Assembly: GCA_026636295.1 (NCBI GenBank)
Contig: CP089456.1
Location: 806,001-870,000 of the forward strand
Source of the DNA: Medakamo hakoo
Lineage: Eukaryota > Chlorophyta > Trebouxiophyceae > Coccomyxaceae
Length of the DNA: 64,000 bases
Reading direction: 5' to 3'
Part shown: piece after piece, positions 28,909 through 38,896 of the stretch
How the letters are laid out: each line of letters opens with the position of its first letter
How positions within the stretch are numbered: position 1 is the first letter of the stretch
Notes under the pieces: generated by a model
Seen by the model: only the letters and a program-made list of their open reading frames with translations
What the model was told of the DNA's origin: nothing
Databases searched by the model: none
Position numbers and translations under genes: made by a program

Positions 28909-30048
28909 CTACTCCCACCACGCCGGCGCTTGCTCTCCCGCAAAGTCCTTCAAGTCCGGCGGCCCGCCACCAAACTCTTCGGCAAACGGGTCGACGCCCT
29001 CGGGCTCCTCGCCGTCGCCGTCGCTGTACAGGCCGCCCTCCTCCATTTCCTCTTCGCCCGTGATCGCATTCGCTGCCGCGTGTAGCAGGATGGAGGCAGA
29101 CAGCGCGGGCGGGACGGTGGCGTGGTTGCCGGCGTCCGCCCACGCCATGGACAACGCCTCCCGCCCCGCTTCACCCACGCTCGCCGCGTCGGGCGTGACC
29201 ACGCCCCACAGGCGGCGGCCCAGTTCTTTGGCGACGCCGGGCGGGCGCAGGCCCGGCGTGTCGGGCCCGGCAGCGGGGCTGGCCACGCACACCACGGCGG
29301 CTCGGTCGTCCGGCAAAGCCGCGTGGCCAGACTGCGTGACAAAGGGCAGGGGCGCGCCGTCGGTCGGCGGCAGGACGTGGCGCGGCGCGCCCGGGTGGGG
29401 CAAATACGCGATCAGCGCGCCGGCCAGGTCGAACACGGTGATGAGTGGGGCGGGCGGTGGCAGGGGGGACGGGCCGCCGGCCGGTGGGCGAGCCGCTGGG
29501 GCCGGGGCGGACGTCGCAGCGTACACGCCCTGGCCGGGCACGATGACCGCCACGCTGGCGGGCCCGGGCGGCGCGCCGCCGCCGCCCTCCATCGCTTCGA
29601 CCACGGCCGCGGCAAGGGCGGTACGGACGGCGGCTTCCGTGTGGGCGTCGTAACCCGCCACTTCGCCGCCGCCCGGCCCGCCCGCCGATGGACCAAACAC
29701 TGCAGGGTGCGACGCCAGCAGGCGGGCCAGGGCAGCGGCCGCGCGCGTCGGGCTGGCGTTGGCCAGCCCGACGCCCGGCTCGATGGCAGCCGCGACGTGC
29801 GCCTTGGCAAAAGGCGGCAGGGTGGCCAGGGCGCGTTCGGCGCGGCCGCCGCCGGCGGGCGTGGGGCGGATGACGGTTGAGAGGAGGGCGGGTGGCGGTG
29901 GTGGCGGTGGGCCGTCCACCGTCAGCCCCGCCGGCGGGACGCGGGCGATGGACGCGACGACGCCTTCGCCTGGTAAACCCGTCGGCGAGGGCTGGCGCCG
30001 GCGGCGCGGGCCGCGGGCGGACGACCAAGCCGCGGGTGGGGCGGCCAT
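28909..30048 (-). CDS. Uncharacterised 379-residue protein
   Basis: A single-exon frame begins at an ATG at 30048. The N-terminus is Arg/Pro-rich and basic and might be a targeting peptide. A hydrophobic-patterned middle includes PFAKAHVAAAIEPGVGLANA, AALARLLASHPAVFG, PASVAVIVPGQGVYA, APLITVFDLAGALIAYLPHP and DDRAAVVCVASPAAG. The C-terminus is acidic and aromatic (EEEMEEGGLYSDGDGEEPEG, DPFAEEFGGGPPDLKDF). No known domain was recognised. The regular alternation of strands and helices in residues 60-310, and its place between SEC11 and a lipase on the same strand with short gaps, support a real gene. No transmembrane segment or signal peptide is obvious. Confidence 0.6.
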   Translation of the reverse strand: MAAPPAAWSSARGPRRRRQPSPTGLPGEGVVASIARVPPAGLTVDGPPPPPPPALLSTVIRPTPAGGGRAERALATLPPFAKAHVAAAIEPGVGLANASPTRAAAALARLLASHPAVFGPSAGGPGGGEVAGYDAHTEAAVRTALAAAVVEAMEGGGGAPPGPASVAVIVPGQGVYAATSAPAPAARPPAGGPSPLPPPAPLITVFDLAGALIAYLPHPGAPRHVLPPTDGAPLPFVTQSGHAALPDDRAAVVCVASPAAGPDTPGLRPPGVAKELGRRLWGVVTPDAASVGEAGREALSMAWADAGNHATVPPALSASILLHAAANAITGEEEMEEGGLYSDGDGEEPEGVDPFAEEFGGGPPDLKDFAGEQAPAWWE

Positions 30049-30175
30049 GGACGTGCGGGGTGCGGGTGTGTATGTGTGTGTGTGCGTGTGATGCGGGCGG
30101 GCGCGCGCCCGGCGCGACGGTGGTCAACCCTCCCAACCCATCCATCATCATCTCTCGGATTTTCTAACAGTGTTT

Positions 30176-32059
30176 TCAAGTCACGCCGCCCTTCCGCCCA
30201 AACAGGCGCCGCCGCCGCGGTGGCGGCGCCGGCGCCTGCCCCTCATCCTCCTCCTCCTCCTCCTCTACTACCACCGCCACCCCCGACCCGCCGCCCGCGC
30301 CCGCGGCCGCCAAAACCGGTTCCGCCGCCACGCCCGCGCGGGCGGCCGTCATGCGCGCGCTCACCGCCACGACCGCCGCAGCGGCAGCCGCCCGCCACGT
30401 GCTGGCAGCGGTGCGTGCGGCGGCATCGCGCAGTCGCATGGCGGCAGCAGCGGAAGCATCGCCCAAGGTCCGCCCGGCGGCGGTGGCCATGTCGCAGGCA
30501 GCGGCGAGCGGGTCGCCCTCACCGTCCGCCGTCGCCGCCGGCCGTCGCCGCCGGCCGGCGGGCGGGCTGGCGGCCGGCGCCGCTGCAGGAACAGGCCGGT
30601 CAGAATTCAGCAGGGCTTGCGCGTATGCCGTCAGCCCAGCAGTGTATGCTCCCAGGTCGTGTGCGCTCTCGGCCTTCACCGCGGCCGCGCCCGCGGCGGC
30701 GGCCGTCCACGCCCGGCCCGCGTGCAAGGCGGCGGCGGCCGCGTCGGAGGTGGACGCGCTGCCCAACCCACCCCCAGCTGCGGGACTCGCGCCCGTGGCG
30801 CGGACAGTCGAGCCCACGATGAGGAGGGTCGACCCGACGGGGCGGTAGCGCGCGGCGGCCGCGCGCGCGGGCGCGAGCCAGGGCACGGTCCGGCCCAGGA
30901 CGGCCGCCACGCCGCCCAGCGGGGACCCCAGCGCGCGCGGCACGATGTCGGCGCCGTTGACAAAGCCGGCCCAGGTCAGGGGGCGTGGGGAGCGGACGCC
31001 GGCTTCGCGCAGCGCGCACGCGTGCGCCGACTCCAGCGCGGCCAGGCGGGCGTGGGCAGCACGGACGGCCGGGCGCGGCGGGGACGGCGGAGGCGCGGTC
31101 GCCGTGCTGCTGGCCGCCCGCCGCCGCCCTGACCCGATGCGCGGCGGTTCGGGCGGGCCGACCCAGACCATGGGCGAGCCAAAGGTGATGACGCCGCCCG
31201 CCAAGCGGCGGCTGGAGGGGATGGTGCCCTCGCCGCCGCCGCCGAAAAAGCGGGCGGCCGACCCATCTCGCCGGGCCAGGAGTTCCAGGGCCAACGCGAC
31301 CGCGTACGCGCCGCCCAGGGAGTGGCCCGTCAGCCACACGGGCCCCCTCCCAGCAGCGCCGCGCCCATTGAAACGGGCGACGTGCGCCGCGATGTCCCGG
31401 GCATGGCGCCGCGCGCCCGTCAAAAACCCGTGGTGGGCGGCCAAGCCCGTCGCGTAGCCCGGGTCGTCGTCGTCCGTCCCATCGTCGTCATCCCCCCTCC
31501 CCAGCCGGGACGGAGCAATGGCGGCGTCCACCAGCGCGTCGTGCCGGGTCGCTGTGCCACGGAACGCGACGACCAGGGAGCTGGGCTCGCCCGGCGTCAA
31601 CCCACGCACGCGCCAGATGCCGTACTGTTGGGGTCCGCCAGCCGCGGCGTCGCCCGTCGCGCCCGCCGCGGCGTGGGCCTCTCTGAAGTGGAGGAGCGTG
31701 GCCGCGACGGGTTCGGTGTGGCCAGGCACGGTCACGGCCGTGACGCGGCCGACGTCTTCCACCGTGGCCGTGTACGCGGCCTTGCAAAGCGTGGAGAGGA
31801 CGATGGAGAGGGCGATGAGGTCCGCACCGCCAGAGGTGGGAGGGAGGGGGGGTGGGAGGCCCAAGGCGCCTTCGGCCGCGGCCTGTGGATGGAGCAGAGG
31901 GTGAGCGGGTTGAGAGCGAGCAAACAGGGCCATCCATGCGACGACAGCAGAAAAAAAACGCGCGTGCTCCCCCCTCCAACTCACGCTCGCCAAGGCCGAG
32001 ATGACGCTGAGTGTGGGTCGTATGCTTTCCACCGCATCGCGGAAGGCGGTGTTGAACAT
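30176..32059 (-). CDS. Class 3 lipase (alpha/beta hydrolase, DAG-lipase-like)
   Basis: Exons 31985-32059 and 30176-31882 encode about 593 residues. The nucleophile elbow is GPVWLTGHSLGGAYAVALAL, preceded by SLVVAFRGTAT and AAHHGFLTGARRHARDI, as in fungal-lipase-like class 3 enzymes. FVNGADIVPRAL carries the likely catalytic Asp and YRPVGSTLLIVG follows. A hydrophobic segment precedes the domain (FFSAVV-like sequence is intronic, so the anchor is weak). The Ala-rich C-terminal 150 residues end in a basic tail (RRRRLFGRKGG). Such enzymes hydrolyse di- or triacylglycerols or galactolipids; the substrate cannot be decided here. The 102-nt intron is a multiple of three and stop-free. It is divergent from the carotenoid dioxygenase with 195 bp between start codons. 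Confidence 0.88.
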   Translation of the reverse strand: MFNTAFRDAVESIRPTLSVISALASVSWRGEHARFFSAVVAWMALFARSQPAHPLLHPQAAAEGALGLPPPLPPTSGGADLIALSIVLSTLCKAAYTATVEDVGRVTAVTVPGHTEPVAATLLHFREAHAAAGATGDAAAGGPQQYGIWRVRGLTPGEPSSLVVAFRGTATRHDALVDAAIAPSRLGRGDDDDGTDDDDPGYATGLAAHHGFLTGARRHARDIAAHVARFNGRGAAGRGPVWLTGHSLGGAYAVALALELLARRDGSAARFFGGGGEGTIPSSRRLAGGVITFGSPMVWVGPPEPPRIGSGRRRAASSTATAPPPSPPRPAVRAAHARLAALESAHACALREAGVRSPRPLTWAGFVNGADIVPRALGSPLGGVAAVLGRTVPWLAPARAAAARYRPVGSTLLIVGSTVRATGASPAAGGGLGSASTSDAAAAALHAGRAWTAAAAGAAAVKAESAHDLGAYTAGLTAYAQALLNSDRPVPAAAPAASPPAGRRRRPAATADGEGDPLAAACDMATAAGRTLGDASAAAAMRLRDAAARTAASTWRAAAAAAVVAVSARMTAARAGVAAEPVLAAAGAGGGSGVAVVVEEEEEEDEGQAPAPPPRRRRLFGRKGGVT

Positions 32060-32254
32060 GGCGCCATGCGCCGTGGCGGTGCGAGAAACAAGCCGCTCCG
32101 CGCACAACCGCACTGTGAGCACTGGCCGCAGACACGTCGCTCGCGCTGCCTCGCACACGCAAAAAAACACAAAGACACGGAGGCGCGGCACCCTCCCTCA
32201 CGCCCACCGCGTTTGCGTGTAGCTGGCTCACTAGATATCGTCCTCCAGAGCACC

Positions 32255-34236
32255 ATGTCTCAGTCCGACTTCCTGTCCGGCCCGGCGTCTAAATCGGCTG
32301 CCATCGCGGTCGCTGCGACGGCGACCTTTCTGCTCCGCGAACGCATTTTCTACGCCCTGGAAAAAGGCGTGGCGTGGGCGCAGGTAAGGGTTGTGTTGCT
32401 TGCCACGGGCAGAGCAGAGTCTGGACTTGTCGCCTCGCACGCGTGTTGAGGGTGGAGTCGATTTCGATTGGGTGCGGCGAGCGCCGCGGGGTGTGGAGCG
32501 CGGGGTGTGGAGCGCGGCGCGCGTTCCGACCTCCAACCTTCCGGCCTCCTCTCCGAACCACAACTAACAAACAGGGCCAGCCCGCGCGCCGGGCCCGCAA
32601 CGCCTTCCTGCAAAACAACTTTGCGCCTGTGGAGTCCGAAACTCACGTGACTGACCTCGCACCCTCGCACGGCGCCCTGCCTCCAGCCTTAGACGGCGTT
32701 TTCGCGCGCATCGGGCCCAACCCCACGACGCCGATCACCGGCGACTACCACTGGTTTGACGGGGATGGCGCTGTGCACGCGGCGCGGATCAAGGGCGGGA
32801 CCGTGTCGTACGCCTCCCACTTTGTCCGCACCGCCCGCCGCGAGGCTGAGGAGCGGGCCGGCCACGCCCTGTACACCAAGTTTGGCGACCACCGCGGGCC
32901 GTGGGCTTTGGCTCACATGGCCATCGGCGCGCTGCGCCGCCTGACCCGCACCCGGCCGGGGAAGGACGTGGGTGAAGGCACGGCCAACACCGCCATGGAA
33001 TTTGTGGCGGGCCGCCTCCTGGCATTGCATGAAGGCGACCTACCCTATGTTGTACGCGTCTTGTGCGACGGCATCGTTGAAACGCTTGGCCGCGCACGCC
33101 TGGTCCACCACGCGACGGGCGGGAAAGCGGGCGGCGCGCACACGCCGTCGACCCTCAAGTCGCTCATCGCCCACCCCAAAGTCGACGGCGACGGCTTTTA
33201 CACCATCTCCTACCGCCTGGACGCGGCGCCGTACGTGCGGTACGTCGGCCTCGACCCGGCGTCGGGCGCCGTCCTGTGGGACACGCCCGTGCACACGCGC
33301 GCGCCGATCATGATGCACGACTTTGCCATCACGGCCAGCCACGCCATCCTGCTGGACGTGCCGCTGGTGTTTGCGCCCGACCAGATGATCAAGTCCGCGA
33401 CCGCGATGCCCTTCGTTTTCGACAAGGCGCGCGGCACCCGCTTCGGCGTCATGCCCAAAGTCGGCGGGTGCGCCGACCCGATCTGGTGCGAGCTGGACGG
33501 GCCCGGGTGCATGATCTTCCACGTGGCCAACGCGTTTGACGACCCGCACAACCCGGACACCGTCTGGCTGTACGCGTGCGCGTTTGACGAGTTTGACTTG
33601 GACCTGGACGGCAAGCTCGCCGCCGACGCCAAGGCCGCCGCGGCGGCCGGCAAGCCCGCGCCCGACCACTACGCCCGCCTGACCGAGTTCAAGCTGGATT
33701 TGAAGGCCAAGACGGCGACGCGCCGCCTGGTCTGCCCGCACCCGGGCGACTTCCCGCGCGTGCCCGCGTCGCTGGTCGGCAAAGAATCCCGGTTCGCGTA
33801 CGTCGCCACCATGGATCCGGCGTCCCCCGTCCCGCTGTTCACGGGCGTCGCGAAGTGCGACCTGCGCAAAGCCGGGTCGCCGGGCAAAGCCGTCGTGGGC
33901 CACATCAACCACGGCCCGCACCGGTACGGTGGGGAGTGCGCGTTTGTGCCCGACCCGGCCCGCAAAGGCGAGGACGCTGGCTTCTTGGTCACGTACGTCC
34001 ACGACGAGTCGCGCGGCGCCAAGGCCGCGTCGCCCGACGGCAAAGGCCTGAGCGAGCTGGTCGTGTACGACGCACACAAGATGGGTGGCGCGCCTGTGGC
34101 GCGCGTGCCGCTGCCGGTGCGCGTCCCGTACGGCTTCCACGTCCACCACCTGAATGAAGACGAGTTCCGGGCCCAGGTCGGGCAGCCGTGGGGCGTGGGG
34201 GCGGGCGAGGAGAACGGCGTGGCGCGGGAAGAGTGA
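32255..34236 (+). CDS. Carotenoid cleavage dioxygenase (CCD/NCED superfamily)
   Basis: A non-heme iron oxygenase that cleaves carotenoids or apocarotenoids. Exons 32255-32383 and 32575-34236 give 596 residues. Family blocks are clear: GVFARIGPNP, YHWFDGDGAVHAARIKGG, NTAMEFVAGRLLALHEGD, SLIAHPKVDGDGFYTISY, APIMMHDFAITASHAILLD, GCMIFHVANAFDDP, HRYGGECAFVPDP and VPYGFHVHHLNEDEF. All four iron-binding histidines are present (in AHPK, MMHDF, IFHVAN and YGFH). Exon 1 carries a hydrophobic stretch (AAIAVAATATFLL) with a following basic residue pair that could anchor or target the protein; no long transit peptide is seen. The closest style is plant CCD1, but subfamily and cleavage site are not decided. 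The end YGFHVHHL differs from the usual YGFHGxF. Confidence 0.93.
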
Positions 34237-35259
34237 GGGCGCCAGTCGAGGGTGGTGGAGGTGGTGGGGAGTGTTTGTTGTCTGATTCTTTCCATTCGAT
34301 TCTTTCCACTTTCTCGAAACAGGCGTGGTGTTGCACGCATTCACGGCGGCTGTGGTGGAGTGGGGTGGAGAGTGTGCAAGAGGGGGAGAGAGAGTGGTTC
34401 GGTCTGGCGCGCGCTCTCCCACTCCGATCATCCGGCGAGAGGTGCGTGGAGAGAGGGGGAGCTCTTTTTGTGCGAGCAGCAGGCGTGCCCGACCCTCGGC
34501 CATCTGGTTCTGGTCCGTGTCGCACCCCATTCTAGCCTGCTTAGCTGTGCACACCCTCCGGTGGGAGGTAGTGGCCGAATGCGACGGGGAGCAGGGCGCA
34601 GGCGGCCGTGGAAAGGCGGCCCATTGCCTTCGTTGCTGTTTGCAGGCCAAGCCATCCGCTTTGGCACCGGCGCGTCCCGCGCCCCGCACGTGGCCCGTTC
34701 CACCAGCTTGACCTTCACCAGAAGTGGCAACACATTGGAGCGAGCCCGTCGTGAGGCTGCCATTGCCCAGTCTGTGCTCACGCGTGCGTGCCGGCCCGCG
34801 TGGCACCCTGCTCGCACGCGGATGAAGTTGGCGAGCGCGGGCCGGTGTGGCTGCGCGGCAACGCCTCCCAAGCCGCACACTACCCACCCCACGTCCGCCG
34901 ATTGGACGTGAGTGCTCTGATCCGCACACATGGCGGGGTGGAAAACCCGCGTCCGTGCCTGGCAGCCGCTCCCGCGCGGCGACGGGAAGCTGTGAGAGCG
35001 ATGGCCCGCGTCTGCCAGGCGGGCACGTGCGGGGCCAGAGGGACCGCCGTCGCTGCCCGAGCCGCGCTGTTCCGGGCCGCCCCACCCACCCCAGCCTGTC
35101 GGGCACGGCCTCAAGGCCGAGCCTGTGACGTAAAAGATTGCAATTAAGGGCCCACACTCACGCTCCCTGCTCATCCCTCCCGCCCCATCCCCAACAGCAA
35201 GGCCGCGCGGCTCCACCCCTCCCTCCAACCCCTCCTCACCTCTTCCTCCCTCGAGAACC
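34237..35259. other. Intergenic region of about 1 kb, no gene recognised
   Basis: Lies between the dioxygenase stop and the next plus-strand start. Open frames on both strands are short or low-complexity, and none shows a recognisable domain. It presumably holds the 3' UTR and downstream promoter. No tRNA or repeat seen. Confidence 0.5.
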
Positions 35260-36214
35260 ATGGCTCCCTGGGGTAAATCCGCCGCCGGCCCGTCCGGCGC
35301 GGTGACCTCGGACGCGGGCACGCCCTACGGCGCCGGCTCCGCGGCCGCCACGCCCAAACTGCGCACGGAGACCCGGTCCCGGTGCTGCTGCTGCCACGTC
35401 GCGCGCGGGGTGCGTTCTTTTTTTGCAGGGGGGGATGGACGGGGACGGAGAGAAGAAAAAACACAACACGCGCCGGCCGGCCACGCACTCTCACACTTTC
35501 TCCCTGTCCACACACGCCAACCAGCTCCTGCTCACGCTCCTGTCCCTCTTCCTGCTGGGCACGCTCGGCACGTCCGTCGCGTCCCTGGCCCTGGGCCCCA
35601 ACGACCGCATGACGAAGACAAAGTCTGTCGTCGAGCTGGAGGGGTCGTCCCTCTCCAAGGTCGCGGAGTCGGGCGAGAACCTGATCAAGCTGGCCCGGTC
35701 CAAGGCCACGGAGACGGGCCTGGACCTGCGCACGGGCTACCTGGGCTTCAAAGACGCCGGCAACGCGGACGTGGGCATGAGCAAGTCGCTCGACGTGCTG
35801 GGCAAGGGCCGCGGCAAGGGCTGGGCCGAAGGCACGGCCGGCTCCGACGACAAGGCGCCCTGGATTGTCGGCTACGTCCTCATGGCCATGCTGCTCGCCT
35901 CCATCCTGGCTGCCTTGCTCGGCCTGCTGGCCGCCTGCTGCTGCGGCTGCTCCGGCGCCGGGCTCGCGACCTTCGCCATTCCCTTTGGCCTGGCCCTCGC
36001 CGCCGTGCTCCTGGCGTACTGGTTCATCACCATGAAGACCCTCAACCGGTACGCCCAAGACACGTACCCGGCCCTGACCGACCAGCAGAAGGTGTTCCAG
36101 GTGCCCGGCTGGTCGTGGTACCTGGGCCTGATTTCGGCGGGCCTGTGGCTGCTGGCCGGCACGATCGGGTGCTGCATGCCCAAGAAGACCAAGACGGTGA
36201 CGACGCTCGCTTGA
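35260..36214 (+). CDS. Four-helix integral membrane protein, claudin/Sur7-like topology
   Basis: Exons 35260-35409 and 35525-36214 encode about 279 residues. A 40-residue soluble N-terminus ends in a cysteine cluster (RSRCCCCH). TM1 is LLLTLLSLFLLGTLGTSVA. A long charged loop of about 95 residues with a GSDD region follows, then TM2 VGYVLMAMLLASILAALLGL with adjacent CCCGCSGAG, TM3 FAIPFGLALAAVLLAYWFI and TM4 WYLGLISAGLWLLAGTIGCC, with a Lys/Thr tail. One large loop after TM1 and three closely spaced later helices recall tetraspan proteins (claudin, Sur7), but I cannot assign a family. The Cys clusters beside the membrane are likely S-acylation sites. Confidence 0.75.
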
Positions 36215-36684
36215 AATGCGATCGCATTGGTGAGGCGTGCACCGCACGTGGATGAGAGCGGGGGGCGGAAGGTGTGTGGGAGTGCCGTGCGTTCCGTGCG
36301 CGATCGCGCCCCTTTCTGTCCCGCAAAATAAACGACAAAAAGGGGGTGTGATGGGGTGGGCAGGAGTTGAGTGCTGCCGCGTGAGCAAAAGAGTCTTTGG
36401 TGAGGGGTGTGTGTGAAGGGGTGGGAGACGCGCCGCCCCGCTTCGCCCCTCCTCCTCTCCGCTTGTACATGCATGCGGAGCGAGTGCTTGAAGAGAAGCA
36501 GTGCTGTGCACTGCCGACTCTTGCGCGCGCGTCGCAGAGCGAGAGAGAGAGAGAGGGTGGTGGTGGTGGTGTGAATGGAAAGCCAAAAGAAAAAAACACA
36601 GACCAACAGACCGGTTTTCGGCCCCCCTCACACACACGGACACACAAACACACGCCCTAGCACGCGCTTCACGCCCACCCAATC
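36215..36684. other. Convergent spacer
   Basis: Holds the 3' flanks of the tetraspan-like gene and the phosphohexomutase gene. It contains a GA run near 36540-36556. No gene was recognised. Confidence 0.6.
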
Positions 36685-38724
36685 TCACCGCCGGATCGTG
36701 CACGCGGACGCGCCGTCATATAATTTGGCGATGTCGACCTCGCCCGGCGCGACGGCCCCGCTCTCGAAAAACGACAGGACCGCCCCGATGATCGCGCACG
36801 TCCCGTGCGCGACGGACGATTCCGCGTTGAGGACGAGCAGCGGGTCGTGCAGGGACCCGCGCAGCAGGACCCAGCCGCGCGTGCCGCCGATGGACGCCTC
36901 ATCAACGCGGGCGCGCCAGCCCTCGAAATTCTCGGGTTCCAGGCTCCAGCCGGGCCCGGCCGCGCCCGAGGCGACCCAGTCGTGGAACGCGGCCAGGACG
37001 CGCGCCGCCGCCGCGCCGAAGTCCGGGTCGGCCAGGCGCAGCCGGAACTCGACCGAGTCCGCGGGCTCGACCAGGTCGGCCAGCGGGCCCGCCGCCACGT
37101 CGGTCGGCCCGCCCGCCGCTTTCGCGGCCGCGAGCGCGATCACAATCTGGGACGCGGAGTACGTGCCGTCGTCCAGATACGCGTTCTCCGCCATCGCGCC
37201 GTGCCCGGACGTCTCCATCATCAGCTCACACCGTTCCGGACCGCCGGCCGCGTTGATCTCCATGCCCTTGCCGATGACGTTGCGGTAGCCGCGCTTGAAG
37301 CGCAGGTGGCGGCCGCCCCGCGCTGCGATGTAGGCGGCCAGCCCGTCGCTCGTCACGGAATCCGTCACGACCGTCGTGCCCGGGTACTTGCGCAGCACAA
37401 TGTCCGCCATGAGCGCGATGTACCGGTTGCCGTTGACGGGCTCGCCCGACGACGCGACGACCGCGCTGCGGTCCACGTCCGTGTCCAGGACGATGCCCAG
37501 GTCGGCGCGCGCGGACCGCACCATGGCCACGCCCGCGCGCATGGCCGCCGCGTCTTCCGGGTTGGGGATGTGGTTGGGGAAGGAGCCGTCCGGGTCCAGG
37601 TACTGAGAGCCAGCCGTGTCGGCGCCCAGGGGCGCCAGGACGTCGGTCGCCAGGAAGCCGCCCGACCCGTTGCCCGCGTCGACGACGATGCGCAGCCCGG
37701 CCAGCGGCTTCTTTTCTTCCGGCACGCCCACTCCATCCGCGATAATGCGGCGCAGGTGCGCGGCGTACACAGGCATAAAGTTGAGGGGCTTGACCAGGCC
37801 CGGTGGCGTGTTGAGCGCCGACGAGACGAGCGTGGCGACGCCGTCGGGCGGTGGCGCGGTCGCGTCGGCCACGCCCAGCGTCGGGTCGGCGTCCAGTGCG
37901 ACCGCGTGCGCGTCGGTCGAGGCCTTCAACAGGGCCGTGATGTCACCCTTTTCAAACCCGCCGTCCGCCGTGAAGAACTTGAAGCCGTTGCGGTTCCAGG
38001 GCAGGTGGGAGGCCGTGATCATGACGCCCGCGTCGTAGCCGTGGTCGGGGTGGACGCACGCCAGGAACATGGCAGGCGTCGTCGCCAGGCCGCAGGCGGC
38101 GACGGTCGTGCCCCTGGACGCCAGGCCAGCCGCCAGCGCTGCTTCCATGGCGGGGCCGGACAGGCGCGGGTCCCGGCCGATGGCGACGCGGAAGGAGGGG
38201 GTGGACGGAGAGCGGGCGGCGAGCCAGTCGGCCAGGCCTTGGCCCAGGAAAAACGCGGTGCCGGGAGAGAGCGTGACGGGCTGGTCCGGGATGCCTGGGA
38301 GCGCCACACCGCGGATGTCCGACCCGTTTTGGAGGCGCTTGTAGGACGCGGCCAGGGCGTCGGGCGATGCAGAGGCGTGGGAGGGAGGGAGCGCGGCGAG
38401 GGTGGTGGTGGTCGTGGTGGGTGGAGAGGGCGGGCCTGTTGTTTTGTTGTTGGATGGCGAGTTAGAGAGTGAGTTCTGCCCCTCTCCCGACACGCCACAC
38501 TCCCAGCAGGAGTGCGCCGCGCCTCCCGCCTCCTGACACGCACCTTGGCGGGGCGAGGGTAGGCCTGGGCGCGGGGTGCGCCTGCCGCATGCGGGCGCGG
38601 CGACTGTGCGAGCGCGACCTGACAGCGCCGTCGGCCGAACCGCCGCCCGCACGGCCACCGCTCCAGGTCTGGTGATTGCCAGGGCCGCCGCGGGCGTGGG
38701 CGGGCGCGTGGCTGTCGACCGCAT
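36685..38724 (-). CDS. Plastid phosphoglucomutase/phosphomannomutase-family protein
   Basis: Exons 38544-38724 and 36685-38435 encode about 643 residues. The first 60 residues are Arg/Ala/Pro-rich (MRSTATRPPTPAAALAIT) and look like a transit peptide. All four phosphohexomutase domains are visible: NGSDIRGVAL start, RVAIGRDPRLSG, the phosphoserine loop MITASHLPWNRNGFKFF, RIVVDAGNGSGGFLA, the metal loop LDTDVDRSAV, the sugar loop SGEPVNGNRY and the C-terminal phosphate loop region. TASHLP instead of TASHNP is typical of the plant plastid At1g70820 subfamily, implicated in sugar-bisphosphate metabolism. The intron is strongly supported (CAAG|GTGCGT donor, AACAACAG acceptor); at 108 nt it is frame-neutral. 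Confidence 0.92.
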   Translation of the reverse strand: MRSTATRPPTPAAALAITRPGAVAVRAAVRPTALSGRARTVAAPACGRRTPRPGLPSPRQGACQEAGGAAHSCWECGVSGEGQNSLSNSPSNNKTTGPPSPPTTTTTTLAALPPSHASASPDALAASYKRLQNGSDIRGVALPGIPDQPVTLSPGTAFFLGQGLADWLAARSPSTPSFRVAIGRDPRLSGPAMEAALAAGLASRGTTVAACGLATTPAMFLACVHPDHGYDAGVMITASHLPWNRNGFKFFTADGGFEKGDITALLKASTDAHAVALDADPTLGVADATAPPPDGVATLVSSALNTPPGLVKPLNFMPVYAAHLRRIIADGVGVPEEKKPLAGLRIVVDAGNGSGGFLATDVLAPLGADTAGSQYLDPDGSFPNHIPNPEDAAAMRAGVAMVRSARADLGIVLDTDVDRSAVVASSGEPVNGNRYIALMADIVLRKYPGTTVVTDSVTSDGLAAYIAARGGRHLRFKRGYRNVIGKGMEINAAGGPERCELMMETSGHGAMAENAYLDDGTYSASQIVIALAAAKAAGGPTDVAAGPLADLVEPADSVEFRLRLADPDFGAAAARVLAAFHDWVASGAAGPGWSLEPENFEGWRARVDEASIGGTRGWVLLRGSLHDPLLVLNAESSVAHGTCAIIGAVLSFFESGAVAPGEVDIAKLYDGASACTIRR

Positions 38725-38896
38725 GGGTGGAGTGTTGCGTCGCGGAAGGAAAAACGTTTCTCCAGGTCCGAAACAAACGAATGCTGAGCGAAAATTCACG
38801 CGCACCCTCTCCATTCCGGCTTTCCCTTCCTCTCATCCCGCCGCGGCCTGCAGACCGGCACCACCGCACGGCACACTCCCAGGCCGACGTCACACC

